From CAWIMX01 sp963792785 (GTDB taxonomy: Bacteria; Acidobacteriota; Vicinamibacteria; Vicinamibacterales; CAVVIG01): a stretch of 64,000 bases of DNA. Positions 55,391 through 64,000 of this stretch are shown here, piece after piece. Numbering within the stretch: position 1 is the first letter of the stretch; each line of letters begins with the position of its first letter. Below the pieces are notes generated by a model. That model saw only the letters and a program-made list of their open reading frames with translations, was not told the origin of the DNA and did no database searches. The stretch covers positions 1,302,001 through 1,366,000 of the forward strand of contig CAWBXO010000004.1 in NCBI GenBank assembly GCA_963792785.1, in the 5' to 3' direction. Made by a program: the position numbers and the translations under genes.

Positions 55391-56335
55391 ATGCCTGCCC
55401 GCTCCCCGGCCATCCTGGATCACCTGTCGGCCCTCGCCGACACGACGCGCAGCCGCCTGCTGCTCCTGCTCGATCGGCAGGAGCTGACGGTCGGCGAGCT
55501 CTGCGCCATCGTCCAGCTCCCGCAGTCGACCGTCAGCCGCCACTTGAAGGCCCTCGCCGACAGCGGCTGGGTGGCCGCGCGCGCCGAGGGCACGAGCAAT
55601 CTCTACTCGATGATCAAGGACCGCCTCGACGGACCGACGCGGCGCCTCTGGCAGCTCGTGAAGGAAGAGGTCGGGACATCGCCGGCGGCCGTGCAGGATC
55701 AGCGGCGCCTCCAGGCCGCGCTCGCCGACCGTCGCACCAAGTCGCAGGAATTCTTCTCCTCGTCGGCCGGCCAGTGGGATCGGCTGCGCGAGGAGCTGTT
55801 CGGCGATCGCTTCCATCTCGAAGCGCTTGCCGCGCTCGCCGATCCGGACTGGACCGTCGGCGACCTCGGCTGCGGCACGGGTGAGCTCTCGGCCGCGCTG
55901 GCGCCCTTCGTCGCGCACGTCGTCTCGGTGGATGGATCGGCGGCGATGCTCCAGGCGGCGAAGAAGCGCCTGCACGCGTTCGACAACGTCGACCTGCGGC
56001 GCGGCGATCTCGAGTCGCTGCCCGTGGACGACGGCCGGCTGGACGCCGCGATGGTGATGCTGGTGCTCCATCACGTTCCGGATCCCTCGCGCGCGCTCGC
56101 GGAGGTCGCGCGGGTGCTGAAGCCGGGCGGCGCGGCGCTGATCGTGGACATGCAGCCGCACGACCGCGAGCACTACCGGGCGCAGATGGGCCACGTGTGG
56201 CTCGGGTTCGGCGAAGACCAGATGAGGGCGCTCCTCGAGGCCGCCGGCTTCGGCAAGGTGCGGATCGTCCCGCTCGGACCCGACGCCGAGGCCAAAGGGC
56301 CCGCGCTCTTCGTCGCGCGGGCGGAGAAAGCCTAA
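55391..56335 (+). CDS. ArsR-type regulator fused to a SAM-dependent methyltransferase (copy 2)
   Basis: The product is 314 aa. The ArsR part (LDHLSALADTTRSRLLLLLD; LPQSTVSRHLKALADSGWVA; wing ARAEGTSNLYSM) spans residues 5-85. The methyltransferase part has WTVGDLGCGTGELSAALAPF, VDGSAAMLQAAKKRLHAFDN, the HHVPDPSRALAEVARVLKPG segment and VDMQPHDREHYRAQMGHVWL. It has the same architecture as copy 1 (52584-53576) but is clearly diverged from it. It lies 123 bases upstream of ahcY on the same strand. Likely a SAM/SAH-responsive regulator of ahcY; whether it methylates anything is unknown. Confidence 0.92.
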   Translation: MPARSPAILDHLSALADTTRSRLLLLLDRQELTVGELCAIVQLPQSTVSRHLKALADSGWVAARAEGTSNLYSMIKDRLDGPTRRLWQLVKEEVGTSPAAVQDQRRLQAALADRRTKSQEFFSSSAGQWDRLREELFGDRFHLEALAALADPDWTVGDLGCGTGELSAALAPFVAHVVSVDGSAAMLQAAKKRLHAFDNVDLRRGDLESLPVDDGRLDAAMVMLVLHHVPDPSRALAEVARVLKPGGAALIVDMQPHDREHYRAQMGHVWLGFGEDQMRALLEAAGFGKVRIVPLGPDAEAKGPALFVARAEKA

Positions 56336-56418
56336 ATGCAACACGAAGGCCCGAAGGCCCGAAGAAGATTCAATCTGAGAAGAATTTCTTCGGGTCTTCG
56401 CGTCTTCGTGTTGCATTT
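56334..56418. repeat. palindromic CGAAGGCC-word repeat, copy 2 (before ahcY)
   Basis: The left arm 56334-56366 equals the one at 52545-52577 base for base (33). The right arm 56386-56418 matches its reverse complement at 30 of 33. It begins within the stop codon of ArsR-methyltransferase copy 2 and ends 40 bases before the ahcY ATG. Confidence 0.9.
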
Positions 56419-56458
56419 GTTCTTGTGATCATGAGTGCAGCGTAAAAGGAGAGATGTA

Positions 56459-57958
<1,500 letters not shown>

Positions 57959-57966
57959 CGCTGGTC

Positions 57967-57998
57967 AATGCAGGCATGCACGAAAGCAGGAATGCAAC
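57967..57998. repeat. degenerate ATGCA(N)GAA word repeat, second copy
   Basis: ATGCACGAAAGCAGGAATGC here matches the reverse strand of the repeat at 6543-6590 at about 18 of 21 positions. It follows the ahcY stop and precedes a convergent gene. Confidence 0.55.
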
Positions 57999-58025
57999 GG
58001 GGGCCCCGCTCCGCGCCCCCGCGCG

Positions 58026-58964
58026 CTACGGCTCGAACGGCGCGCCGGCGACGACGGCGCGCCACGCCTTCGCGACGCGCTCGGTCGGCATCCACGCGGT
58101 CGGATAGTTCGGCGCGCGGTCCTCGCCCATCGCCTTGAACGTCTTGCCGTCAATCTCGCCGATGAAGCCGGCCTTCTCGTCAATCGGCTTCAACACGGTC
58201 GAGCCCGGCGTCACGCGCAGCTTCAACGCGTCTTCGTACAGCATCAGCGCGACGTCACGCGAGCGGCCGACGGCGTGGCCGATGCCGGGCTCCTGGGCGA
58301 GCGCCCAGAGCGCGCCGCCCCGCCGATTGACCGCGAAGAGGCCGTTGATCGTGTCGATGCGATATGCGAGGTCCTTCTCGCCGGTGAACAGGATGCCGGG
58401 CACGCTGCGCGCCGCCTTCGACACGAGCGCGTGGTAATAGATGTTGCCCTTGTTGACGACGAACGCGACGACGCGCTCGGGCTTCCACGCGGTGAACTCG
58501 TAGTTGAACTCCCCGCCGGCGGACATGCCCCACAGCAGGAACGGCGCGTCGGCGAGCTCGGGATGGTTCGATCGGCGCGCGAACGACGTCACGGCGTCCA
58601 CGAGCGCCTGCCCGCTCCCGCGGCTGACGTCCACGTATTCCTCGATGAAGCCCTCGGGGTGCGGCCTGTCGGTGAAGCGGCACGCCACGATCGCGAGCTG
58701 GTGCGCCGCGGCGAAGGCCTGCCAGTCCGGATCGTCGGCTTCGCCGCGGCCGTCGCCGTTCGAGCCGGGCACGAGCACCAGGATCGCCTGGACCTGATCG
58801 ACGCCGGCGGGATACCAGAGCTTGAACTGGGCCTTGTCGTAGTTGGCGCCGGGCGCGGCGGTCTCCTCCAGCGCGAGCCCCTGCGCCCCGGCAGGGCGAG
58901 CCACCAGACCGGCCACCACGGCCGCGGCGCACGTCAGCAATACTCCCGGTCTCCTGCGAATCAT
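58026..58964 (-). CDS. secreted alpha/beta-hydrolase
   Basis: The product is 312 aa with a signal peptide (GVLLTCAAAVVAGLVARPAG). The hydrolase core has an oxyanion strand (AILVLVPGSNGDGRGEADD), the nucleophile elbow LLWGMSAGGEF with Ser148, and PGILFTGEKDLAYRIDTING, which probably supplies the acidic residue. The catalytic His is likely in PGIGHAVGRS. The arrangement resembles PHB-depolymerase or feruloyl-esterase-like enzymes. The substrate is unknown. It is convergent with ahcY and divergent from the pilin gene. Confidence 0.8.
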   Translation of the reverse strand: MIRRRPGVLLTCAAAVVAGLVARPAGAQGLALEETAAPGANYDKAQFKLWYPAGVDQVQAILVLVPGSNGDGRGEADDPDWQAFAAAHQLAIVACRFTDRPHPEGFIEEYVDVSRGSGQALVDAVTSFARRSNHPELADAPFLLWGMSAGGEFNYEFTAWKPERVVAFVVNKGNIYYHALVSKAARSVPGILFTGEKDLAYRIDTINGLFAVNRRGGALWALAQEPGIGHAVGRSRDVALMLYEDALKLRVTPGSTVLKPIDEKAGFIGEIDGKTFKAMGEDRAPNYPTAWMPTERVAKAWRAVVAGAPFEP

Positions 58965-59046
58965 GGCGTCACCTCGCGTCGGTATTCTACGCGGCCCCGC
59001 CCCGTACAGCCGCGGGCGGCTGGTACCGATACACGCTATCGCCAGA

Positions 59047-59492
59047 ATGCGGAATCCGCGCGGCTTCACGCTCGTCGAGCTCCTGATCGTCGTCGCGGTG
59101 ATCGGCGTCATCGCGGCTATCGCGATCCCGTCGCTGCTCCGCGCCCGGACCGCCGGCACGGGGCGTCGGCGATCGCCTCCCTGCGGGCGATCGACAGCGG
59201 CGAAGCCGCGTTCTGGGAGAGCTGCGGCAAGAGCGCCTCGCGACGTCGCTCGAGGATCTCTTTCTGATGCCGACCGGCACGATGCCGGCTTCATCTCGCC
59301 CGACCTGACCGCCAACGGCATGCGGTCGGCAACGACATGGCCAGCTCGTTCGTCGCGAGCGGAAGTCCGGTCGTGCCCGGCAGCACCGGCTTCCGCTTCT
59401 TCGCCACCGACAAGCGCGGCGCCCTGTGGCGGGACTCGGTCGCGATCGACAACCCGATCGTCGCGTCCGCGACGACCGTCCCCGTCCAGTAA
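59047..59492 (+). pseudogene. type IV pilin-like gene broken by several frameshifts
   Basis: The start encodes a perfect prepilin leader: MRNPRG then FTLVELLIVVAVIGVIAAIA, with the cleavage Gly-Phe and Glu5. After LLRARTAG the frame is lost near 59160. Homologous sequence continues in other frames as ASAIASLRAIDSGEAAFWES, then TSLEDLFLMPTGT, DAGFISPDLTANGM, and GSTGFRFFATDKRGALWRDS to a TAA at 59492. At least four indels are needed in 446 bases. As with the VWA gene at 13883-16604, this could be local sequence error or true decay. Intact, it would be a pilin or pseudopilin of about 147 aa. Confidence 0.75.
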
Positions 59493-59588
59493 ACACCGTC
59501 CTGCGCGTCCGGGGCCCCGTCTGGCCACGAGACGGCCATGCGTCATACAGTAGGCGCATCGGGAGCGTCTTTTCCCTCGAGGACCACC

Positions 59589-61706
59589 ATGAAGAAGCTC
59601 GTCCTGTTCGCGGCGCTCGCGCTCACCGCCGCCTGCGCCTCGTCGCCGGCACCCGATTCTGATTCGACACGCCTGCGGGACCGCGCCGCCCGCGTGACGA
59701 TCGTCCGCGACGACTGGGGGATCGCCCACGTCCACGGCCAGACCGACGCCGACGCGGTCTTCGGGATGATCTACGCGCAGGCCGAGGACGACTTCAACCG
59801 CGTCGAGACGAACTATCTCAACTCGATGGGTCGGCTCGCCGAAGCCGAGGGCGACTCGGCGATCTACCGCGACCTGCGGATGAAGCTCTTCATCGATCCC
59901 GACGACATGAAAGCGAAGTACGCGGCGAGCCCCGACTGGCTGAAGGCGCTGATGGACGGCTGGGCCGACGGCCTCAACTACTATCTCGCCACGCACCCGG
60001 AGGTGAAGCCGCGGGCGATCACGCACTTCGAGCCGTGGATGGCGCTGAGCTTCAGCGAGGGCAGCATCGGCGGCGACATCGAGCGGGTGAACCTGGGCCA
60101 GCTCGAGGCGTTCTACGGCAAGGCGCCGGCCGCGAGCACGCGCGTGATGGAGCGCGACGAGTTCCTGGAACCGACCGGCTCGAACGGCGTCGCCATCGCG
60201 CCGTCGCACACGGCGGACGGCCATGCGCTGCTCCTCATCAACCCGCACACGTCCTTCTTCTTCCGCTCCGAGCTCCAGATGACGAGCGACGAAGGCCTGA
60301 ACGCGTACGGCGCCGTCACGTGGGGCCAGTTCTTCATCTACCAGGGCTTCAACGAGCGCGCCGGCTGGATGCACACCTCGAGCGGCGTGGACAACATCGA
60401 CGAGTACCTGGAGACGGTCACCAGGCGAGACGACGGGTATTACTACAAGTACGGAGACGAGGAACGGAAGGTCCAGGAGAAGACGATCACCGTTCCGTAC
60501 AAGACCGGCGCCGGAACGGCCGAGCGGACGTTCACCGTGTACTACACGCAGCACGGGCCCGTCGTCCGCGAGGCGGACGGCAAGTGGGTCAGCATCCGCC
60601 TCATGCAGGAGCCGCTCAAGGCGCTCGAGCAGTCGTACTCGCGTACCAAGGCGACCGACTACACGTCGTTCCGCGACACGATGGAGCTGCACACGAACTC
60701 GTCGAACAACACGATCTTCGCAGACACGGACGGCGACATCGCGTACTTCCACTCGAACTTCATCCCGAAGCGCGAGCCGTCGTTCGACTGGACGAAGCCG
60801 GTGGACGGCAGCAATCCGAAGACCGATTGGGGCGAACCGCTCTCGATCGACGACACGCCGGGACTGCTGAATCCGGCGAGCGGCTGGCTGTACAACAGCA
60901 ACAACTGGCCGTGGTCGGCGGCCGGGCCGTCCAGCCCGACGCGCGAGGACTATCCGGCGTACGTGGATCGCGGCACGAGCGAGTCGCCGCGCGGCCTGCA
61001 CGCGCTCAAGATCTTCCCGGGCGTGACCGACTTCACGCTCGACTCGTTCATCGCCGCCGCGTACGACAGCTACCTGCCGGCGTTCGAGCAGTCGATTCCG
61101 GCGCTGCTCGAGGCCTACGACCGGCTGCCGGCGTCGAATCCCCTGAAGAAAACGCTGGCCGAACAGATCGCGACGCTGCGCGCGTGGGACTTCCGCTGGA
61201 GCGAATCGTCCGTTGCCACGTCGCTCGCGGAGTACTGGGGTGAAGAGACGGGACGGCGGCGCGGCGGCGATCCTGTACAGGCGCTGGCCGCGGCGTCGGA
61301 CCGGCTCACGGCGGACTTCGGCACCTGGAAGACGCCGTGGGGCGAAATCAACCGGTACCAGCGGCTGACGGGCGACATCGAACAGCATTTCGACGACAAC
61401 GCCCCGAGCATTCCTGTCGGCTTCACCTCATCGCGGTGGGGATCGCTGGCGTCGTTCGGCGCGCGCACCTATCCCGGGACGAAGAAGATGTACGGGACCA
61501 GCGGCAACAGCTTCGTCGCGGCCGTGGAATTCGGCGACCGCGTGCGCGCGAAGGCGGTCTCCGCCGGCGGCGAGAGCGGCGATCCCGCGTCGCCGCACTT
61601 CAACGACCAGGCGGAGCGCTACGCGAAGGGCGATCTCCGCGACGTGTACTTCTATCCTGAGCAGCTCCAGGGCCACACGGAACGCGAGTATCACCCCGGA
61701 GAGTGA
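59589..61706 (+). CDS. penicillin-acylase-family (S45, Ntn-hydrolase) lipoprotein
   Basis: The product is 705 aa from the ATG at 59589. A lipobox (LTAAC, Cys16) predicts a lipid anchor. The alpha-subunit region has VRDDWGIAHVHGQTDADAVF and YAQAEDDFNRVETNYLNSMG. The autocleavage/nucleophile site is TGSNGVAIAPSHTADGHALL with Ser198. The beta subunit contains QGFNERAGWMHTSS, TVYYTQHGPVV, and the NTIFADTDGDIAYFHSN segment with catalytic Asn. It probably hydrolyses N-acyl amides such as acyl-homoserine lactones or beta-lactams; the actual substrate is not predictable. Confidence 0.92.
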   Translation: MKKLVLFAALALTAACASSPAPDSDSTRLRDRAARVTIVRDDWGIAHVHGQTDADAVFGMIYAQAEDDFNRVETNYLNSMGRLAEAEGDSAIYRDLRMKLFIDPDDMKAKYAASPDWLKALMDGWADGLNYYLATHPEVKPRAITHFEPWMALSFSEGSIGGDIERVNLGQLEAFYGKAPAASTRVMERDEFLEPTGSNGVAIAPSHTADGHALLLINPHTSFFFRSELQMTSDEGLNAYGAVTWGQFFIYQGFNERAGWMHTSSGVDNIDEYLETVTRRDDGYYYKYGDEERKVQEKTITVPYKTGAGTAERTFTVYYTQHGPVVREADGKWVSIRLMQEPLKALEQSYSRTKATDYTSFRDTMELHTNSSNNTIFADTDGDIAYFHSNFIPKREPSFDWTKPVDGSNPKTDWGEPLSIDDTPGLLNPASGWLYNSNNWPWSAAGPSSPTREDYPAYVDRGTSESPRGLHALKIFPGVTDFTLDSFIAAAYDSYLPAFEQSIPALLEAYDRLPASNPLKKTLAEQIATLRAWDFRWSESSVATSLAEYWGEETGRRRGGDPVQALAAASDRLTADFGTWKTPWGEINRYQRLTGDIEQHFDDNAPSIPVGFTSSRWGSLASFGARTYPGTKKMYGTSGNSFVAAVEFGDRVRAKAVSAGGESGDPASPHFNDQAERYAKGDLRDVYFYPEQLQGHTEREYHPGE

Positions 61707-61853
61707 GCACGACAGCCTGGCGATCTCCATTCCCCTTGAAGCGCCAGCGGCTGATCCGATCCGACTGGCGCACCACCCCAATCGTGTGGCTTGCAGGCCG
61801 GCGCTGTCTGACCCGAGAATGGAGCCGGCGCGCCTGACGGTCCGGGAGGTCAG

Positions 61854-62258
61854 ATGTCCTCGACGATTGCCCCTGTCACGACAGCGATGCTGCAGGCCTT
61901 CGCTGACGCGTGGAACCGGCACGATATCGACGCCCTCATGACATTCATGGCAGACGACTGCGTCTTCGACGCCTCCGCCGGTCCGGACGTCTGCGGCACG
62001 CGGTACGTCGGACACGATGCCGTGCGCGCCGGCTTCGTGGACGTCTGGACGACGTTCCCCGACGCCCATTGGGGCAACGCGCGCCATTTCGTCCATGAGG
62101 ATAGAGGCGTGTCCGAGTGGACCTTCACGGGAACGCGTGCGGACGGGACGCGTGTCGAAGTGCACGGCTGCGATCTGTTCACGTTTCGCGACGGCAAGAT
62201 CGCGCTGAAGAATTCCTACCGCAAGAGCCGGCCGCATCTCCCGAGCCCGAAGCCCTGA
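61854..62258 (+). CDS. NTF2-like / SnoaL-like small protein
   Basis: The product is 134 aa with the cone-shaped NTF2 pattern: AFADAWNRHDIDALMTFMAD at the start, CGTRYVGHDAVRAGFVDVWT, WGNARHFVHEDRGVSEWTF, then GTRADGTRVEVHGCDLFTFR and GKIALKNSYRK. Members are ketosteroid-isomerase-like enzymes or binding proteins. A ribosome site GGGAGG lies just before the ATG. The 147 bases upstream (61707-61853) show no other feature. The role is unknown. Confidence 0.88.
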   Translation: MSSTIAPVTTAMLQAFADAWNRHDIDALMTFMADDCVFDASAGPDVCGTRYVGHDAVRAGFVDVWTTFPDAHWGNARHFVHEDRGVSEWTFTGTRADGTRVEVHGCDLFTFRDGKIALKNSYRKSRPHLPSPKP

Positions 62259-62273
62259 GTCCGGAGGCCACCC

Positions 62274-62624
62274 ATGGACAACCGCCGGGTCTTCAAGATG
62301 TCGTTCGCCAGCGTGTATCCCCTCTACGTCCAGAAGGTGGAACAGAAGGGCCGCACGAAGAAGGAAGTCGATGAAGCCATCTGCTGGCTGACCGGCTACA
62401 GCCCGCAGGCCCTGGCGAAGCAGATCAAAGAGAAGAAGGATCTCGAAACGTTCTTCACCGAGGCGCCTTCGCTCCACCCCAACGCCAAGAAGATCACCGG
62501 CGTTGTCTGCGGCGTCCGCATCGAGGATATCGAGGACCCGCTGATGCAGAGGATCCGATACATGGACAAGCTGGTGGACGAGCTGGCGAAGGGCCGGCCG
62601 ATGGCGAAGATCAGGCGCGAGTAG
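62274..62624 (+). CDS. DUF2200-family protein
   Basis: The product is 116 aa. The family signature is clear: FKMSFASVYPLYVQKVEQKG, AICWLTGYSPQALAKQIKEK, FFTEAPSLHPNAKKITGVVC and RYMDKLVDELAKGRPM. DUF2200 proteins are single-domain, widespread and without a known function. The gene follows the NTF2-like gene by 15 bases with a good ribosome site (GGAGG), so they are probably one transcript. Confidence 0.92.
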   Translation: MDNRRVFKMSFASVYPLYVQKVEQKGRTKKEVDEAICWLTGYSPQALAKQIKEKKDLETFFTEAPSLHPNAKKITGVVCGVRIEDIEDPLMQRIRYMDKLVDELAKGRPMAKIRRE

Positions 62625-62709
62625 TGATGTCGCCAATCCGGGACCCGAAGAGCGGCGCCACTTTCAAGAGCCGCCTTCCACTTCAGATTCCTGAAACATC
62701 CCTGACACC

Positions 62710-63483
62710 ATGGCCACAGTGCAAATTCGCTACATCGTGCGCGACCTCGACTCCGCCGTCGCGTTCTACACGTCGCAGCTCGGCTTCGCGATCCAGATGC
62801 ACCGTCCACCATCGTTCGCGATGCTGACGCGCGGCGACCTGCGCCTCGTGCTGAGCGTCCCGAACCCCCAGGCCGGCGGCGGGCAGCCGATGCCGGACGG
62901 CCGCCAGCAGGAGCCGGGCGGCTGGAACCGCTTCGCGATCGAGGTGGACGATCTGCCGGCGATGGTCGAACGGCTGCGGGCGGCGGGCGCGCGGTTCCGC
63001 AACGAGATGGTCATTGGCGTGGGCGGCAACCAGATCCTGGTCGAGGATCCGTCCGGCAATCCGATCGAGCTGTTCCAGCCGACGATCGCCGCCGCGCAAC
63101 TGGCTACGAGGCGCATCGTCAATTCACGATGCGTCCTCGCCGTCCGGGATCTGAAGCTCTCGACCGAGTACTACGTCGACGTCCTCGGCTTCATCCGCGA
63201 TCCGATCGACGCGGACGGCTGGAGTTTCCTGTCGCGCGACAATTTCCGCGTCATGCTCGGCGAGTGCCGCGACGAGCGCCCAGCGAGCGAGCTGGGCGAC
63301 CACTCGTACTTCGCCTACTGGAACATCGACGGCGTGGACGCCTTCTACCGCGAAGTCGCCGCTCGCGGTGCCTTGGTCGGGCCGGCACCGGCCGACAAAC
63401 CGTGGGGGCTCCGGGAGTTCACGCTCCGGACGCCGGACGGGCACCGGATTACGTGTGGGGAAGAGATCAAGCTCAGGAACTGA
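62710..63483 (+). CDS. tandem VOC-family (glyoxalase/bleomycin-resistance) protein
   Basis: The product is 257 aa and consists of two VOC modules, at about residues 1-120 (IRYIVRDLDSAVAFYTSQLG; NRFAIEVDDL; ILVEDPSGNPIELFQ) and 130-255 (CVLAVRDLKLSTEYYVDVLG; FAYWNIDGVDAFYREV; TLRTPDGHRITCGEE). VOC proteins use paired beta-alpha-beta units to bind a metal or small ligand. The usual His/Glu metal ligands are only partly present (Glu in IELFQ and GEE), so an enzyme role is unsure. It is 85 bases downstream of the DUF2200 gene. Confidence 0.88.
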   Translation: MATVQIRYIVRDLDSAVAFYTSQLGFAIQMHRPPSFAMLTRGDLRLVLSVPNPQAGGGQPMPDGRQQEPGGWNRFAIEVDDLPAMVERLRAAGARFRNEMVIGVGGNQILVEDPSGNPIELFQPTIAAAQLATRRIVNSRCVLAVRDLKLSTEYYVDVLGFIRDPIDADGWSFLSRDNFRVMLGECRDERPASELGDHSYFAYWNIDGVDAFYREVAARGALVGPAPADKPWGLREFTLRTPDGHRITCGEEIKLRN

Positions 63484-63754
63484 GGAGCTGAGGACTACAA
63501 CGCCGACCGCCACGGCGTCCAGGTCCCCGTCGGCGGCGTCTCCGCCAAGAATATCAGCCCGGCAGCGAGCTGTTCGTCGTCCACAACGAAGACCGGAACA
63601 CCCTCGTCCCCGGCCAGATGCCGACCGCCAGGACCGAACCGTGTCCGCGCCCGGGCGGATGCCTGTCCAATACTGCACACGTCGTTCCTAGATCACCGTC
63701 TAGACTCGCTACAGGCGGAGAGCCAGACCAGGCGCGTCAGCGCAAGGAGCGACC
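63484..63754. other. non-coding gap, no recognised feature
   Basis: No gene could be supported in these 271 bases. A minus-strand frame at 63495-63680 reads protein-like (DEGVPVFVVDDEQLAAGLIF) but has no ribosome site, no homology I recognise and no plausible upstream part. It may be a remnant. A ribosome site AAGGAG at 63744-63749 belongs to the next gene. Confidence 0.4.
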
Positions 63755-63895
63755 GTGGGAGACAAGGGCGGGAAGAAGGACAAGGACAAGTCCCGGCAGC
63801 AGCAGGCGCAGAAGAAGGAACAGAAGAGCCAGGACAGGGCCAGACCAGCCGCGACGCCGAGGCCCGCCACGCTGACACGGGGCGCCAAGAGGTGA
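63755..63895 (+). CDS. tiny Lys/Gln-rich cytoplasmic protein
   Basis: A GTG start 5 bases after AAGGAG opens a 46-residue frame beginning MGDKGGKKDKDKSRQQQAQK and ending TLTRGAKR. The Lys-Gln-Asp-rich make-up and MGDK start resemble small highly charged proteins seen in many bacteria, whose role is not known. The stop overlaps the start of the next gene as GTGA at 63892-63895. The composition is unlike random GC-rich frames here, which read Arg/Ala/Pro. Confidence 0.6.
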   Translation: MGDKGGKKDKDKSRQQQAQKKEQKSQDRARPAATPRPATLTRGAKR

Positions 63896-64000
63896 TCTGG
63901 ATCGGTCTCATCGTCGCGATCCTCATCACCGCGGCCGTCACTCTGGCCCGATTCCGCCGTCCCCGGGAGGATCTGGGAAGCGTCAGCTCCAGCTGGATTG
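63892..64000 (+). CDS. small membrane protein, 3'-truncated by window edge
   Basis: A GTG start overlapping the previous stop (GTGA) begins a frame reading VIWIGLIVAILITAAVTLAR, a single membrane helix. A basic turn FRRPREDL and GSVSSSWI follow up to the window end. Only 36 residues are visible. The 4-base overlap and the anchor support a real gene; its family is not identified. Confidence 0.6.
   Translation, partial: MIWIGLIVAILITAAVTLARFRRPREDLGSVSSSWI

Noticed and set aside
56336..56458. SAH riboswitch in the ahcY leader
   Set aside because: Only the word palindrome and a ribosome site are seen; I could not find the conserved SAH-aptamer core. A covariance search would settle it.
63495..63680. 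A small minus-strand gene
   Set aside because: It reads partly protein-like but lacks a ribosome site, known domain and a sensible start, so it is noted only as a possible remnant.

Overview
The window is very GC-rich, densely coded chromosomal DNA with no rRNA, tRNA, CRISPR array, insertion sequence or phage gene that I can recognise. Its gene content suggests an Acidobacteriota-type soil bacterium, probably close to Vicinamibacteria. This placement is an inference from the following: secreted VWA proteins, a MacB/ADOP-type permease, a type III glutamine synthetase, a subtilase with NIVWGTWG repeats, and many secreted proteins of unknown function. No marker-gene phylogeny could be run.

Layout. 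0-7.2 kb: end of an ABC permease, a LOG-family enzyme coupled to a double-FKBP isomerase, a marR-yceI pair sharing a candidate operator, a HEAT/DUF349 protein overlapping a BCP-type peroxiredoxin, and a CoA-type NUDIX hydrolase. 7.4-13.9 kb: glnN, a gyrase/topo IV A subunit, and a NYN RNase-fold protein with two LOTUS-like domains. 13.9-20.6 kb (minus): a three-gene operon of one 931-aa secreted unknown and two VWA proteins; the last of these is riddled with frameshifts. 20.7-26.3 kb: gyrB/parE, a membrane diguanylate cyclase and a large FG-GAP secreted protein. 26.5-30.6 kb (minus): a TolC/HlyD/MacB-permease export operon without an ATPase gene. 30.8-34.5 kb: a Ser-rich secreted protein, a PMT-like mannosyltransferase and a PLP aminotransferase. 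34.5-40.1 kb: an M14 peptidase followed by a Rieske / b6-type cytochrome b / nine-haem cytochrome c module. 40.1-48.5 kb: DinB-like, acetyltransferase and glnS genes, a sulfurtransferase, a TlpA-DsbD-alpha fusion, an acetyltransferase and the repeat-bearing subtilase. 48.8-58.0 kb: a methionine/SAM-cycle cluster (metH, two ArsR-methyltransferase fusions, ahcY) with fpg and a secreted unknown between. 58.0-64.0 kb: a secreted alpha/beta hydrolase, a broken type IV pilin gene, a penicillin-acylase-like lipoprotein, small NTF2-like, DUF2200 and VOC proteins, and a tiny Lys-rich protein coupled to a membrane protein that runs off the end.

Three patterns recur. Intergenic spaces often hold imperfect palindromes built from short repeated words. 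Operon genes are repeatedly joined by exact 4-base ATGA or GTGA overlaps. Several genes have a -10 box only 6-8 bases before the start codon, which predicts leaderless mRNAs.
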